DNA of 64,000 bases. Source: Stomoxys calcitrans. Taxonomy: Eukaryota > Arthropoda > Insecta > Diptera > Muscidae. The translations under genes were made by a program, and so were the position numbers. A model generated the notes under the pieces. That model was not told the origin of the DNA. It was given only the letters and a program-made list of their open reading frames with translations, and did not search any database. Of the stretch, positions 46,110-57,415 are shown piece by piece. The DNA lies in the NCBI RefSeq assembly GCF_963082655.1, contig NC_081552.1, forward strand, positions 193,654,098 to 193,718,097. Direction: 5' to 3'. Within the stretch, counting starts at the first letter, position 1. Every line of letters starts with the position of its first letter.

Positions 46110-46860
46110 AATATATACCGGTGGAAGTGGATATGAGCATAGACGACATACTGGTGACAGAGATCGGTCAAATGTCTAGGCATCTGACTGAATACAAAGC
46201 TGATCCATGTAGGGCAAGACTGCGTGTATAACGGAGCAGCTCAGTCGACTGATGGTAAACATAGGTGGACATCTCCCACGCAGACGTTGATTTGAACATT
46301 CCATTAAGGGACAGGGGCAAACTTCTCACATATCAACGAGTGCCGTACGACTTCATTTTAAGCTCAATGATAAGGGACCCCTTTTCAATAGAAGAGTCCG
46401 AACGGCGTGCCGCAGAGCTATACCACTTTAGGGAGAAGTTTTTACATGCCAAAGTACCTCACAAATGTCGCCAGCATTAGGAGGGTATAACTACCGCGGA
46501 AATATTTTCTGATGTTCCTGCCAAGATTTCAACCCAGGCGTTCAGCGTCAAAGGCGGACATGCTAACCTCTGCACCACGGTGGTCTCCAAATGAGAACGA
46601 AATATGGCGCAAGACACTGCAAACAGCATGCCGAGCGAAATCCTTCTTCACAGTATATGGGATGGCGGCTCCTACGGTCATATCATCCTGTCGGACAGTG
46701 GCGGACAGTATCCCGATATACATACAGAGCATGGAGTGCGCCAGGCTCTACACCGCCAAGTGCAACATCCATAGAGGACAGGGTGAGATTCAAACGGATC
46801 ATATATGGGCCAAAAGAGAGGACACTATCGAGAGATGGCAACAAAGGGTAAGCTTTTGCA
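46110..46860 (+). mobile_element. Possible R1-like LINE remnant, split by a SINE
   Basis: On the + strand, SIDDILVTEIGQMSRHLTEY (near 46135-46195) resembles the endonuclease-RT linker of R1-like elements. RTVADSIPIYIQSMECARLY and DTIERWQQR (near 46690-46850) resemble their C-terminal part. The match is from memory of the general pattern and the reading frames are broken. Confidence 0.4.
46293..46588 (-). mobile_element. tRNA-derived SINE, minus orientation
   Basis: The reverse complement has an A-box-like GTGGTGCAGAGGTTAGC (about 46562-46580), a B box GGTTGAAATCTTGG (about 46522-46535), the body (CCTCCTAATGCTGGCGACAT) and the tail (TGATATGTGAGAAGTTTGCC). It is close to full length. Confidence 0.75.
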
Positions 46861-46936
46861 TTTTGGCAAAAAAGGTTGGATATCATCTCACCGTAGCGCT
46901 CACCATTCACAGTTACGTTACGATTCGCATCATCTT

Positions 46937-47036
46937 TGATGTTGCCATCATTAGGAGGGGAAAACCACCGCTGAAATTTTTTCTGATGTTCTCGCCAGGA
47001 TTTGAACCGTTCAGCGTCATAGGCGGAATAAAGCGA
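46937..47036 (-). mobile_element. SINE fragment, minus orientation
   Basis: CATCATTAGGAGGGGAAAAC through TTCTCGCCAGGATTTGAACC and GTCATAGGCGG match the central SINE region including the B box. A-box and tail are missing. Confidence 0.65.
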
Positions 47037-47144
47037 AAGAAGTACTCTTCACATGCGTAAATCATTTCCACATCCTGGCTCGCCTTCGGAATAAAAACCA
47101 CCTAAACCTCCCGCCGCGCAGCTGATTCACAATCCAACAAAATA

Positions 47145-47880
47145 CAGCTTTTAAAAATTAAAAGCGTGCCATGTTCGGCCGGGTCGAATCTTATGTACCC
47201 TTGACCATGGATAACATATGTCAAGACCTTTGCACGGTATCTCTTTGTGGGTAAACAAAGGATAATGGATAAGAATTGCTATGGTATTGGAGTTATATAT
47301 AGGATATTGGAGACCATAGTAGATGCTATTGTGCAAAATTTCAGCCAAATCCGATAAGAATTACGCTCTCTGGATGCTATAATTCACGGGAGATAGGTTT
47401 ACATGGGAGCTATATCAGGTTATGGGTTATGGACAGATTTAGACCATATTTTGCACGTATGTTGATGGTCCTCGTAGAAATCGTTGTGCAAAAATTCAGC
47501 CAAACCAGACAAAAACTGCCCTCTCTAGGGGTCAAGAAGTGCATTCGGGAGATTGGTTTGTATGGAAGCTATATTAGGTTTTGGAGCGATTTAGACCTAA
47601 GTTAGCACCTCTGTTGAATGCCGTAAAATTTCAGCTTAATCTGATAAGCATTGCACTCTCTAGCGGCTCAAGAGCTATGTCAAAACATTGACCAATATGG
47701 TCCATTTACAATCCCAACCGACCTACACAAGTAGGAAGTGTTTGTGTGAAATTTCAAACGCCTAGCTTTAGCTCTTCGAAAGTTAGCGTGCTTTCCACAG
47801 ATAGATAGACGGATTAACGGCCAGATTGATGGGCATAACCAGATTGATTTAAAATGTCATGACGACCAAGAATTTATATA
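47145..47880 (-). repeat. Family B element, minus orientation
   Basis: Starts with the reversed 3' end (AAGCGTGCCATGTTCGGCCG). It has about three units, then CTTTCCACAGATAGATAGACG and AAATGTCATGACGACCAAG. It stops before the final head sequence where family C begins. Confidence 0.65.
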
Positions 47881-50008
47881 ATACTAGCTGGACAGGACCC
47901 GCTCGCCTGCGCGCCTTTTTTCACTCTCTTATTTTATCTGAGCCCTATACGGTCACGGCAGGAAATAAGTCCTGTTTGGGGGTGCTAGTACGGCCTTTCA
48001 GATATTTCGCGCCAATGTGGATATTATATTGGTGCTCTTCTCCCAAATACCTTTCATTGGAGCCTTATATTGCTATGGTCGGTAAATATGTCCGGTGTGG
48101 TGGTGTTTTTGAGGGTGAGGCGGATCCCCACATATCAGATTCGTGATCTGGTCTCAAATACCTTTCATTTGAGTCCCATATTGTCATTATTGGTATATAT
48201 TCCATTTGGCTGGTGGTTTTAGAGGTGGGACGGCCCCCTAGATATCCCACTCATCTCCGAGATCTAGTGTTCATGGAAATAGGGTAAGGGGAGGGTCCGC
48301 CCATTAAAGTTTGGATGTTAGATCTACATCATTCTTGGTTTTGGAGGTGGGGCGGCCCCCTAGATATCCCACTCATCTCCGAGATCTAGTGTTTTTGGAA
48401 ATAGGCTAAGGGGAGGGTCCGCCCATTAAAGTCTGGATGTTAGATCTACATCATTCTTTTGGATTTGGAGCTACATATTGCTATAGTCGATATATATGTG
48501 TGGTTTAGGGGGAGTTTATGAGGTGAGGCGTCCCTGAAACACTTGGCCATGAAACAGTTACAGATTTGAGCCCTTTTTGCCGTAATCCACAAATATGTCC
48601 AGTTTGAGGGGTATAGGGGGGAGTTTATGTGATGGCTTGACATTTGGCCTCAAAATTGGATATCAAGTTCGTTTTCTACTATCAAATGCCTATTTTTTAT
48701 CGGCATAGTAGGCAATCATGACCGGTTTGAAGGGAGTTTAGAGGCGGACCCTGACGTAATATCAGCATAGTGCTAGAGCACGATTTTGTTTGAGCCCCAT
48801 ATTGTCAAACATTTTGAAGGAGGCTATCATGATATTCAGGGCTACGGGTCTCGTAGGCTATCAAGATATTCAGGGAGGCTATCAAGATTTTCAGGGCTAC
48901 GGGTCTCGTTCAGATTCACACTAATTACTTTTTCGGTATTGGTTATCTACATTCCAAATCATATTTCAAAGCTACCACTTGGGATACTACATTCTTAAAG
49001 ATCCGCAGGTCCTCCTGTGTCCATCCCAATTTGAGGGTGAAAAGTGTACTCTACTACCAAAGATCTTTTATTTATGTCCTATTCTATCGTGATCGGCCTT
49101 CGTTTATTAATTTTAATTCCTTTTTTTTTTGAGTTGGATAGGGGGAGGGAGATTGCCCTTTGACTCGTCCTTTCAATAGATTCTTGGTCATCGTACATGA
49201 CAGTTTGGCGTTGCATTTATTGGGAGGAGAGGGGCGATCCCCCCCGACGCTAAGAACCAAGCGATAATTTATTGGTGGGTGGTGTTTGAGGGGTGGGGTG
49301 GGCCCTCAGACACCAAAAAATAAACTTTTATGTCAGATTTGTATTCTACTTTTAAATACCTTTCATTTGATTCCCATATTGCTCGAAGCGGTGAAAGTGT
49401 CCTGTTGGGTGGTGTTTTTGGGGGTGGGGGGGGGGGGGTCTCCCACGACTCTTAGGGTAACATTTTAACGCCAAGTTCGTACTCTGCTCTTAAATACCTT
49501 TCATTTGATACCCATATTGCCCAAAGCGTTGAAAGTGTCCTTTTGGGGCTTTTTGGGAGTAGGGACCCCCCCCCCCCCCCCCCTGAAACTTAAGAGTGCA
49601 ATTTGTATACCTAATTCGTACTCTACTCTTAAATACCTTTCATTTGATACCCATACTGTCCCAATCGGTAAACATGTCCGTTCGGGTGGGTTTTGTGATG
49701 GGGCGTCCCCCCAGGTTATTTGACCCCAACATTTCTTTAAAATGTTGTGTTTTTGGAATACCATAAGGTGGCATACAAAATTTCGCTTAAATCGGTGCAC
49801 GCATCTCCGAGACCTGGCGTTTTAGAAAATTGGGGTATGGGGGAGGGTCCGCCCCCCTTCGGATATCAAAAAAAGTTGTACCCTATTTTCATTGGAGGCC
49901 CAAACTCTACCGTCTGTGAAAATTTCATGAACATCGATTCAGCCTTTTTTAAGTCTATACGGAACGGACAAACTAACTAACAAACAAACAAAGCGCAACA
50001 ATTTCATT
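47881..50008 (+). repeat. Family C element
   Basis: Head with CAGGACCCGCTCGCCTGCGC and TTCACTCTCTTATTTTATC. Many units of TACCTTTCATTTGAGTCCCA type follow, with a local 122-bp tandem duplication at about 48222-48465 and a short duplication near 48821-48912. It includes a 13-base G run (49426-49438) and an 18-base C run (49566-49583). The tail has TAAGTCTATACGGAACGGAC and an AAACAAACAAAC run. Confidence 0.7.
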
Positions 50009-50012
50009 TTTA

Positions 50013-50249
50013 TTGGGTTGCCCAAAAAGTAATTGCGGATTTTTTAAAAGAAAGTAAATACATTTTTAATAAAACTTAGAATGAACTTTAATCAAATATA
50101 CTTTTTTTACACTTTTTTTCTAAAGCAAGCTAAAAGTAACAGCTGATAACTGACAGAAGAAAGAATGCAATTACAGAGTCACAAGCTGTTAAAAAATTTT
50201 TCAACGCCGACTATATGAAAAATCCGCAATTACTTTTTGGGCAACCCAA
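50013..50249. mobile_element. Mariner-type MITE, copy 2
   Basis: 237 bp, nearly identical to 16348-16583, with the same TTGGGTTGCCCAAAAAGTAA termini, flanked by TA (50011-50012 and 50250-50251). It inserted at the end of the family C tail. Confidence 0.88.
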
Positions 50250-50389
50250 TATATAATAGAAGATATGGAATCCTAGACCAATATTTCGATGTGTTGTAAA
50301 CGTAGTGACGATGTTAGTATTCACCCACCCTACAATGAAAAAAAAAGATGGCTGAAAATTTATGATTTTTCTTAATTCGTTGGATTTCA

Positions 50390-51755
50390 ATAACAAGTAA
50401 TAGCGTGCTAAGATCGGAATCGGGCCGAATCTTACATACCTTCCACCATAGATCGCATTTGTCGAGCTTTTTTTCCCAGTATCTTTTTTTAAGCAAACAA
50501 AAGAAAAAACAAGTAAAAGCGTGCTATGTTCGGGAGGACCGAATCTTGGGAACCCATCGCCATGGATTCTGCTAAAAATTTATACAAAATAAATTAAGTT
50601 GAAGGGCATGTGAGCAAAAATTAAAGCTCTAGGAACCGAACAAGGATGATCGAGAGACTGGTTTATATGGGAGCTATGTTACGTTATAGACCGATTTGAA
50701 CCTTACTTAACACAGTTTTTGGAAGTCATAACAGAACACCACATGCAAAATTTCAGCCAAATCGAACAAACATTGCGGCTTGTAAGGGCTCAAGAAGTTA
50801 AATCGGAAGATCGGTTTATATGAGGGCTTTATCTAAATCTGGACCGATATGGCCCATTTGCAATACCCAACGATCTACATCAATAGTTAGTAATTGTGCA
50901 AAATTTCGAGCGGCTAGCTTTACGCGTTCGACATCTATCGTGATTTCGACAAACGGGCGGATGGAAGGGCTAGAACGACTCAGAACATCGAGACGATCAA
51001 AAATATATAAACTTTATGGAGTCTTAAACGAATATTTCGATGTGTTACAAATGGAATGGCTAAATTAGTATACCCCGATCCTATGGTGGTGGGTACAAAA
51101 ATGTGCTAAGTTCTGCTGGGCCGAATCTTGGTTACCCATAGCCATCATAGATTCCGCTAAAAATGTAGCCTTATTAACTGAGTTTGTATTTGAATCATTT
51201 TGTAGCAATCAAATCGGGCATTGATCAAGGCTTCTATGGTCTGAAGAAGTCATATCGGGATATCGATATTAAGGGGGGGCCTTTATCACCATATTGACCG
51301 ATTCGGATAAAACTTGGCACTGATGTTGTAAGTCATAACATAAGATTTATTGATAAATTTCAACTAAATCAGGTGAAACTTAGGCTTCTAGGGGGATCAA
51401 GAAGTCAAATATTGGGATCGGTCAATATAGGGGCAATATCAGATAATAGACTGACTGGGATCGTACTTAGAATGGATGTTGGAAGTCTTAAAACTCAGCC
51501 AAGTCTTAACGCTCAGCCAAATCGGATGAAAATTGAGGCTTTTAGGGGCTCAAGAAGTCAAATCCCGGGTATCGGTTTATATTGGGGCTATATCAGTTTA
51601 TATGCCGGTCTTGACATAGATGCTGGAAATCACAATACAAGTCTCTGTTTCAATTCTCAGCCAAATCCGATGAAAATTATGGCTCCTAGGGGCTCAAGAA
51701 GTTAAATCGGGGGATCGGTATATATGGGGGCTATGGTGGGTATAAAAATTACCCT
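50390..51755 (-). repeat. Three stacked, truncated family B elements
   Basis: Three reversed 3' ends follow one another (near 50395, 50505 and 51105), each with AAGCGTGCTA or GTGCTAAG and a GGGCCGAATCTT-like palindrome remnant. The second has units and a head ending CCTATGGTGGTGGGTACAA near 51095; the others are partial. About 50255-50340 holds a separate head remnant. Confidence 0.65.
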
Positions 51756-51879
51756 TAGGAGTGGTATGGCATACTGCTTGCAAAATCCATTTCAGCAGTC
51801 TATTGGCAAATCATTTGCGAGTATTGTCAATATAAAGCAGTCTTGTCTTGTTTTTTGTTAAGAGCAAATAACTCATTAT

Positions 51880-53095
51880 TATACCCTCCACCATAAGATG
51901 GGGGGTATACTAATTTCGTCATTCTGTTTGTAACTACTCGAAATATTCGTCTGAGACCCCATAAAGTATATATATTCTTGATCGTCGTGACATTTTATGT
52001 CGATCTAGCCATGTCCGTCCGTCTGTCCGTCTGTCCGTCCGTCCGTCCGTCCGTCCGTCCGTCCGTCCGTCCGTCTGTCTGTCGAAAGCACGCTAACTTC
52101 CGAAGGAGTAAAGCTAGCCGCTTGAAATTTTGCACAAATACTTTTTATTAGTGTAGGTCGGTTGGTATTGTAAATGGGCCATATCGGTCTATGTTTTGAT
52201 ATAGCTGCCATATAAACCGATCTTGGGTCTTGACTTCTTGAGCCTCTAGAGTGCGCAATTCTTATCCGATTGGAATAAAATTTTGTACGACGTGTTTTGT
52301 TACGATATCCAACAATTGCGCCAAGTATGGTTCAAATCGGTCCATAACCTGATATAGCTGCCATATAAACCGATCTTGGGTCTTGACTTCTTGACCCTCT
52401 AGAGTGCGCAATTCTTATCCGATTGGAATGGAATTTCGCACGAAGTATTTCGTTATGATATCCAACAACTGTGCCAAGTATGGTTCAAATCGGTTCATAA
52501 CCTGATATAGCTGTCATATAAACAGATCTGGGGATTTGATTTCTTGAGCTTCTAGAGGGCGCAATTCCTATCCGATTTGGCTGAAATTTTGCATGACGTA
52601 TTTTATTTTTACTTTCAACAACTGTGTCAAATAAGATTCAAATCGGTTCATAACCTGATATAGCTGCCATATAAACCGATCTGGGATCTTGACTTCTTGA
52701 CCCCTAGAGGTCGCAATTATTATCCGATATGCCTGAAATTTTGTACGATGGATCCTCTCATGACCATCAACAAACGTTGTTTATTATGGTCTGAATCGGT
52801 CTATAGCCCGATACAGCTCCCCTATAAATCGATCTCTCTATTTTACTTTTTGAGCCCCAATGGGCGCAATTCTTATACGAATTGGCTGAAATTTTACACA
52901 GGTCTCCAACATATAATTTAATTGTGGTCCGAACCGGACCATATCTTGATATCGTTTTAATAGCAGAGCAACTCTTTTCTTATATCCTTTTTTGCCTAAG
53001 AAGAGATGCCGTGAAAAGAACTCGACAAATGCGATCCATGGTGGAGGGTATATAAGATTCGGCCCGGCCGAACTTAGCACGCTTTTACTTGTTCA
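51880..53095 (+). repeat. Complete family B element
   Basis: Left subterminal repeat TATACCCTCCACCAT (51880-51894) and its perfect complement ATGGTGGAGGGTATA (53038-53052). Between them are GTAACTACTCGAAATATTCG, a TATATATA tract, the linker CTTGATCGTCGTGACATT, a long (GTCY)n tract, the leader, and five to six units. After the right repeat comes the palindrome around GGCCCGGCC and ACGCTTTTACTTG. It is the cleanest mini-me-like copy in the window. Confidence 0.82.
52013..52083. repeat. (GTCY)n microsatellite, about 18 tetramers
   Basis: A 71-base tract of GTCC and GTCT tetramers. It is far longer than the four to six tetramers in the other copies here. Published mini-me elements carry (GTCY)n as a proto-microsatellite. 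Confidence 0.92.
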
Positions 53096-53204
53096 CCCTA
53101 AAGTCAGCTCAAAAGTTCCATAATTATTATGCCCACCACCGAAAAATGGCCGTGTGTTCTTTTTGTCATTGAGTTTGCAACACATCGAAATATCCTAATG
53201 TACC

Positions 53205-54345
53205 GAGTACCTTGAAATTTTCACAGATTGTGTAGGTTGGTCTGGAAGGAAACATACGCTATAAAATTGTTTTATATCGTGAGGGGGCGGACCCTCCCTC
53301 TTACCTTAAAAGTACTACCCAAAAATAAAAGTGGAGCGATCGGCACAATATAGGTATCAAATGAAAGGTATTGGAGAGTAGAATACGAATATGGTATTCA
53401 AATTTAAGTCTAAGTACCCATCGGGCCATCCCAACTCCAAAACTCCCCCAAAAAAATATTGGACGTTAATACCAATATGGGGCTCAAATGATAGGTATTC
53501 GGGAGTAAATTTTGAATCTGGCATACAAAATCGAATCGAAGTATTGGAGGTCATGCCAACCCTCAAAAACTCTATTAGACCCATTATTACTATATGATAC
53601 TTGGCTGAACTGTTTGTCTGGAAGGAAACATAGGCTTTATTATTTTTAGATATTGGGTGGAGGCGGACCCTCCCCCTTACCCCAAAAACGCCACCCATAT
53701 ATGAAAGTGGTCTGATGGGTACGAAAACGAATATGGTATTAAAATTTGGGTCCAAGTACCCAGCGGGCACCCCCAACACCAAAACTCCTCTAAGCAGATA
53801 TATTCCAAGTTCTTGTCAATATAAGACTCGTATGAAAAGTATTAGGCAGTAGATTACAAATATGGCATAAAACATTAGGTCCAAGTAATGGGAGGTCGCC
53901 CAACCCAAAATACCCCTAAATGGGCATATTAGCCGACCACGGCTATATGGGACTCAATTGAAAGGTATTTGGGAGTAGATTACGAATGTGACTTTAAAAT
54001 TTGCGTTCAAGTCTGGGTGGAGCTTTTCCTCCTAAAGATACGTCAAATGGGTTATTTGACCCATTATGACAATATGGGGCTCAAATGAAAGGCATTTGAG
54101 AGTAGAACACGAATTTGATATCCAATTTCGGAGCCAAGTGTTTTGGGGTACATCCTAAAGCACCAATATTAAGAAGGGATGTATACCGCTTCGTTTGATG
54201 TTCTCGCCAGGATTCGAACGCGTTCAGCGTCACAGGCTACAATGGCACGAAATCGATATCCGCATTCAGGACGAAGAGTCCCCACCCTAACAAAGATATT
54301 AGAGAGTTAAAAAAGGTGCAGCGGAGTCGGCCCGGTTCGGTTAGT
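53205..54345 (-). repeat. Family C element, minus orientation
   Basis: Units with GGTATCAAATGAAAGGTAT and GAGTAGAATACG, ending in the reversed head (GTTAAAAAAGGTGCAGCGGA, CGGCCCGGTTCGGTTAG). A SINE-derived piece (TTCTCGCCAGGATTCGAACG) lies at about 54180-54235, just before the head. Confidence 0.7.
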
Positions 54346-55405
54346 AAAATATATATACTATTGATCAGCGTAAAAATCTAAGACCATCTAGCCATGTCCG
54401 TCCGTCTGTCTGCTGAAATCACGCTACAGTCTTTAAAAATAGAGATATTGAGCTGAAACTTTGCACAGATTCTTTTTTTTGCCTGTAAGCGGGTTAAGTT
54501 TGAAGATGGGCTATATCGGACCATATCCTGATATAGCCCCCATATAGGTTGATCCACCGTTTTAGGGTCTTAGGCCCATGAAAGCCACATTTACTATCCG
54601 GCAGTGAGTTGCGTTAGACCAGTCGACATCCTTCTTCAATTTGGCCCAGATCGGTCCAGCTCTGGATATAGCTGCCATAAACCGATCTCTCGATTTAAGA
54701 TCTTGGGCCCATTAAAATCGCATTTATTGTCCGATCTCGTCAAAATTTGAGAGCATAATTTATATTAGGCCCTTCGACATCCTTCTTCAAATTGGCACAG
54801 ATCGGTTCAGATTTGGATATAGCTGTCATATAGACCAATATCTCGATTTAAGATCTTGGGCACATAAAAGGCGCATTTATTGTCCGATTTTGCCAAAATT
54901 TAGAACAGTGAGTTGTGCTATGCCCTTCGACATCCTCCTGGAATATGGCACAGATCGGTCCTGATTTGTATATAAATGCCATATAGAGCGATCTCTGGAT
55001 ATAAGGTTTTGAGCCCGTTAAAGGCGCATTCATTGTCCGATTTCGCCGAAGTCGGAGACAGTGAGTTGTTTAGGCCCTTCAACATTCATCTTCTTTAATT
55101 CGGCTCAGATCGGTCCAGATTTGGATATAGCTGCCACATCGACTGATCTCTCGATATAAGGTTTTTGGCTTATAAAAGACGCATTTATTGTCCACTTTCG
55201 CCCAAAATTTGGGACACTGAGTTGTGTTGGGCTCTTCGACAGGGACTTATACTTATTGGACTTCTTAATATCCTTATCGAATTTGGTCCAAATCGGATCA
55301 TATTTCGATAAAGATGCTATGGAGGCATAAATTATGCATTTTTCACCGGATTATGACATATATACCCGAGGTGGTGGGTATTCAACGCCTTTTTACTTGT
55401 TTTTT
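54346..55405 (+). repeat. Family A element
   Basis: Begins TATATATACTATTGATCAGC, linker, GTCCGTCCGTCTGTCTGCTG and leader. It has about five units and ends CGAGGTGGTGGGTATTCAAC with CGCCTTTTTACTTG. The palindrome itself has been deleted. It ends about 45 bp before the TATA box of the dehydrogenase gene. Confidence 0.75.
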
Positions 55406-55450
55406 TTGTATCAGTTGACATTTGAACGACTCTGGACGTTCGGACCCGCC

Positions 55451-55458
55451 TATAAATA
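55451..55458 (+). promoter_or_regulatory. TATA box, likely promoter of the Adh/Fbp2-like gene
   Basis: TATAAATA, followed by AG, a strong insect TATA match, lies about 320 bases before the start codon. A pyrimidine-rich ATTTTCATTCTTAG at 55740-55753 could be a splice acceptor, so the leader may contain an intron, but no convincing donor was found. Confidence 0.6.
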
Positions 55459-55780
55459 GAAGCTTCTTATCATTAAGTGAAATTTGTCTTGAGCAACACT
55501 CATTGGCACAATATACGCAACATTTTGCTGGTGTTTATGGGGATTTTCTTGGTTTCCGCAATGTCAATTTTTAAAGGGGCTAATGGCCGTTAATCTGTTT
55601 CATAGGCGTTGAACGTTTCAACGTCAGCAATCAAAAATATTAAAATTAACATTAATTTTCATCATACATCTGCGAATTTTTACAGAGCTGAATGACCGAC
55701 CAATCGAATGTCGATTACCCATGGTGGCGTTTTCGTCACATTTTCATTCTTAGTTAACATTCACCCTTTGGTGTTTTAAA

Positions 55781-56912
55781 ATGGATTTTACCGGGAAAAA
55801 TTTTGTTTTTATTGGTGGTTTTGGGGGAATTGGCAAAGAGTGTGTTAGGGAATTATTAAAAAAGGATGTGAAGAATATTTTTATACTCGACTTGAAATCA
55901 AATGATCCAGTTATGTTAGAAATGCGCAAAACATATCCTTTGGCTAATATCGAATACATAGATGTGGATATGACCCAGCGTGAGTGTATAGAAGCTGCCT
56001 ACAAAATCGTAATGGAGAAGCTGGATTTTATTGATGTGGTAGTTAATTGCAGTGGAGTATTGAATGAAGCTCAAATTGATTTTATGGTAGCGGTGAATTT
56101 GGTAAGACTTCACAGACTTCTTCACTGATAGAAAGAATGCTATATAAAATCATTGACAAGTATAGGGGTAAGGCTTGGGCGGACCGAATCTTCTAACCCT
56201 TTGAAAAAGTTTGCACACTGTGCTGACGTATGATTTTCAAAAAACCATGACAAGCATGGTCGATCTCGGTTCGCTATCTGGAACAGCTTCCATACTTGAA
56301 CACCTACAAGGGTATATAAGTTATGGCCTTGCCCTGCCTGGCCCTAATCTAACTTACAATTAGTTATTTTTGATTTAGACCGGCACCATTCACAGCTCTT
56401 TGATTGCCCTTGATTGCATGAGAAAAGATAAGCAGGGTCGTGGTGGAATGATTGTGAATATTTCATCCGTTTGCGGTTTGGAGCCAGTATCGATTGCAGC
56501 CATTTATTGTGCCACCAAATTTGGAGTTAATGGTTTCACCAAAGCCATGGCGGTAATTTCTCTTGACTTCTTTACATCTTTAAGAAATTAAGACAAATTT
56601 GGTACCCTCTTTGCATTTCAGCATCCCGTTTATTACGAGAAAACTGGTGTGAGTTTCATTACCTTGTGTCCTGGCAAAACTTCCACTGGTATATCTGCCC
56701 CAGGACAAACGATGGCCAAATCAACAATACCCGAATATTATCATTTGCTAAGGGAAGAATACAAATCACAAATGATTGTTCAAACTGCTGGCCAATTTGC
56801 TGAGTCCTTCATTAAAGTATTGCCAATTGCCCGGAATGGTTCGCTATGGATTTTGGAAGCTGGCAAATATGAGGAGCATAATTATGCTGAAGGCAGAATA
56901 AATTGCACTTAG
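55781..56912 (+). CDS. Insect-type short-chain dehydrogenase (Adh/Fbp2-like), three coding exons
   Basis: Exons 55781-56101, 56379-56552 and 56622-56912 give 261 residues, close to the 250-260 of fly alcohol dehydrogenase and fat-body protein 2. Introns are 277 and 69 bp, phase 0, with GTAAGA...TTTAG and GTAATT...TTCAG borders. The Rossmann glycine motif GGFGGIG is at 12-18. Asp37 follows the second strand, where an acidic residue favours NAD over NADP. NCSG is at 89-92. The catalytic set is Ser137, Tyr150 and Lys154 (YCATK), with PG at 182-183. The family oxidises or reduces small alcohols and carbonyls in the cytosol; the substrate cannot be read from sequence. GLEPVSIAAIYCA and NGSLWILEAG are closest in wording to Drosophila Fbp2 and the flesh-fly 25-kDa protein, but unlike methionine-rich Fbp2 the active-site lysine is kept. 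The second intron matches the Drosophila Adh position (after the helix following YxxxK); the first, after codon 107, does not match Adh codon 32. The start context TAAAATGG is good. Confidence 0.9.
56158..56205 (-). repeat. Repeat-end remnant in intron 1 of the dehydrogenase gene
   Basis: CAAGTATAGGGGTAAGGCTT, followed by GGGCGGACCGAATCTTCT, resembles the reversed 3' end of a family B element (CAAGTAAAAGCGTGCTAAG and GGGCCGAATCTT). This may explain why intron 1 is longer than intron 2. Confidence 0.45.
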
Positions 56913-56965
56913 GAATATGGTACTTTGGATTATTTGACTTTTTATCAATGGACAAACATTTTTAA

Positions 56966-56971
56966 TAAAAG
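56966..56971 (+). terminator. Polyadenylation signal AATAAA
   Basis: AATAAA begins 54 bases after the stop codon of the dehydrogenase gene. Confidence 0.7.
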
Positions 56972-57109
56972 CTGCATCGATTCCTATATCATTTCTGACC
57001 TTTTTGATACTCCGTTACAGAAAATAAAGGTTTGTCTCACATTAATGTTGCGATAAATGTTCCTCGATCAAGCCGTGTTTTCTTGGACGCTCTTAAAAAA
57101 AACCTCGAA

Positions 57110-57415
57110 AGAGTATACTACAAGTAAAAAAGTGCCGAACCGAATCTTGGCATCTCACCACCATGAATTCGGCTAAAAATTTATACAAAACTGGTCAAAC
57201 CGGACCCGCTCCGGTGCGCCTTGTTTAACTCTCTAATATCTTTAAAGGGTGGGGACACTTCGCCCTGAATGTGAATATCCAATTCGTGCCATTGTAGCAT
57301 ATGTCCACCTATGACGCTAAATTGTCTACATTGGTCTATATATCCATTTGGCGGGGTTTGGGCGGCCCCCTAGCGCACCAGACCACAACAATAGAAACCA
57401 TGTTTCGTTTTTGGT
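57110..57415 (+). repeat. Family B end remnant and family C head
   Basis: A decayed family B end (ACAAGTAAAAAAGTGCCGAA, then CACCACCATGAATTCGGC) is followed at 57185 by a family C head (AACCGGACCCGCTCCGGTGC, TTTAACTCTCTAATATC). A very short SINE-derived remnant (CTATGACGCTAAATTG) lies at about 57310-57325. Confidence 0.6.
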
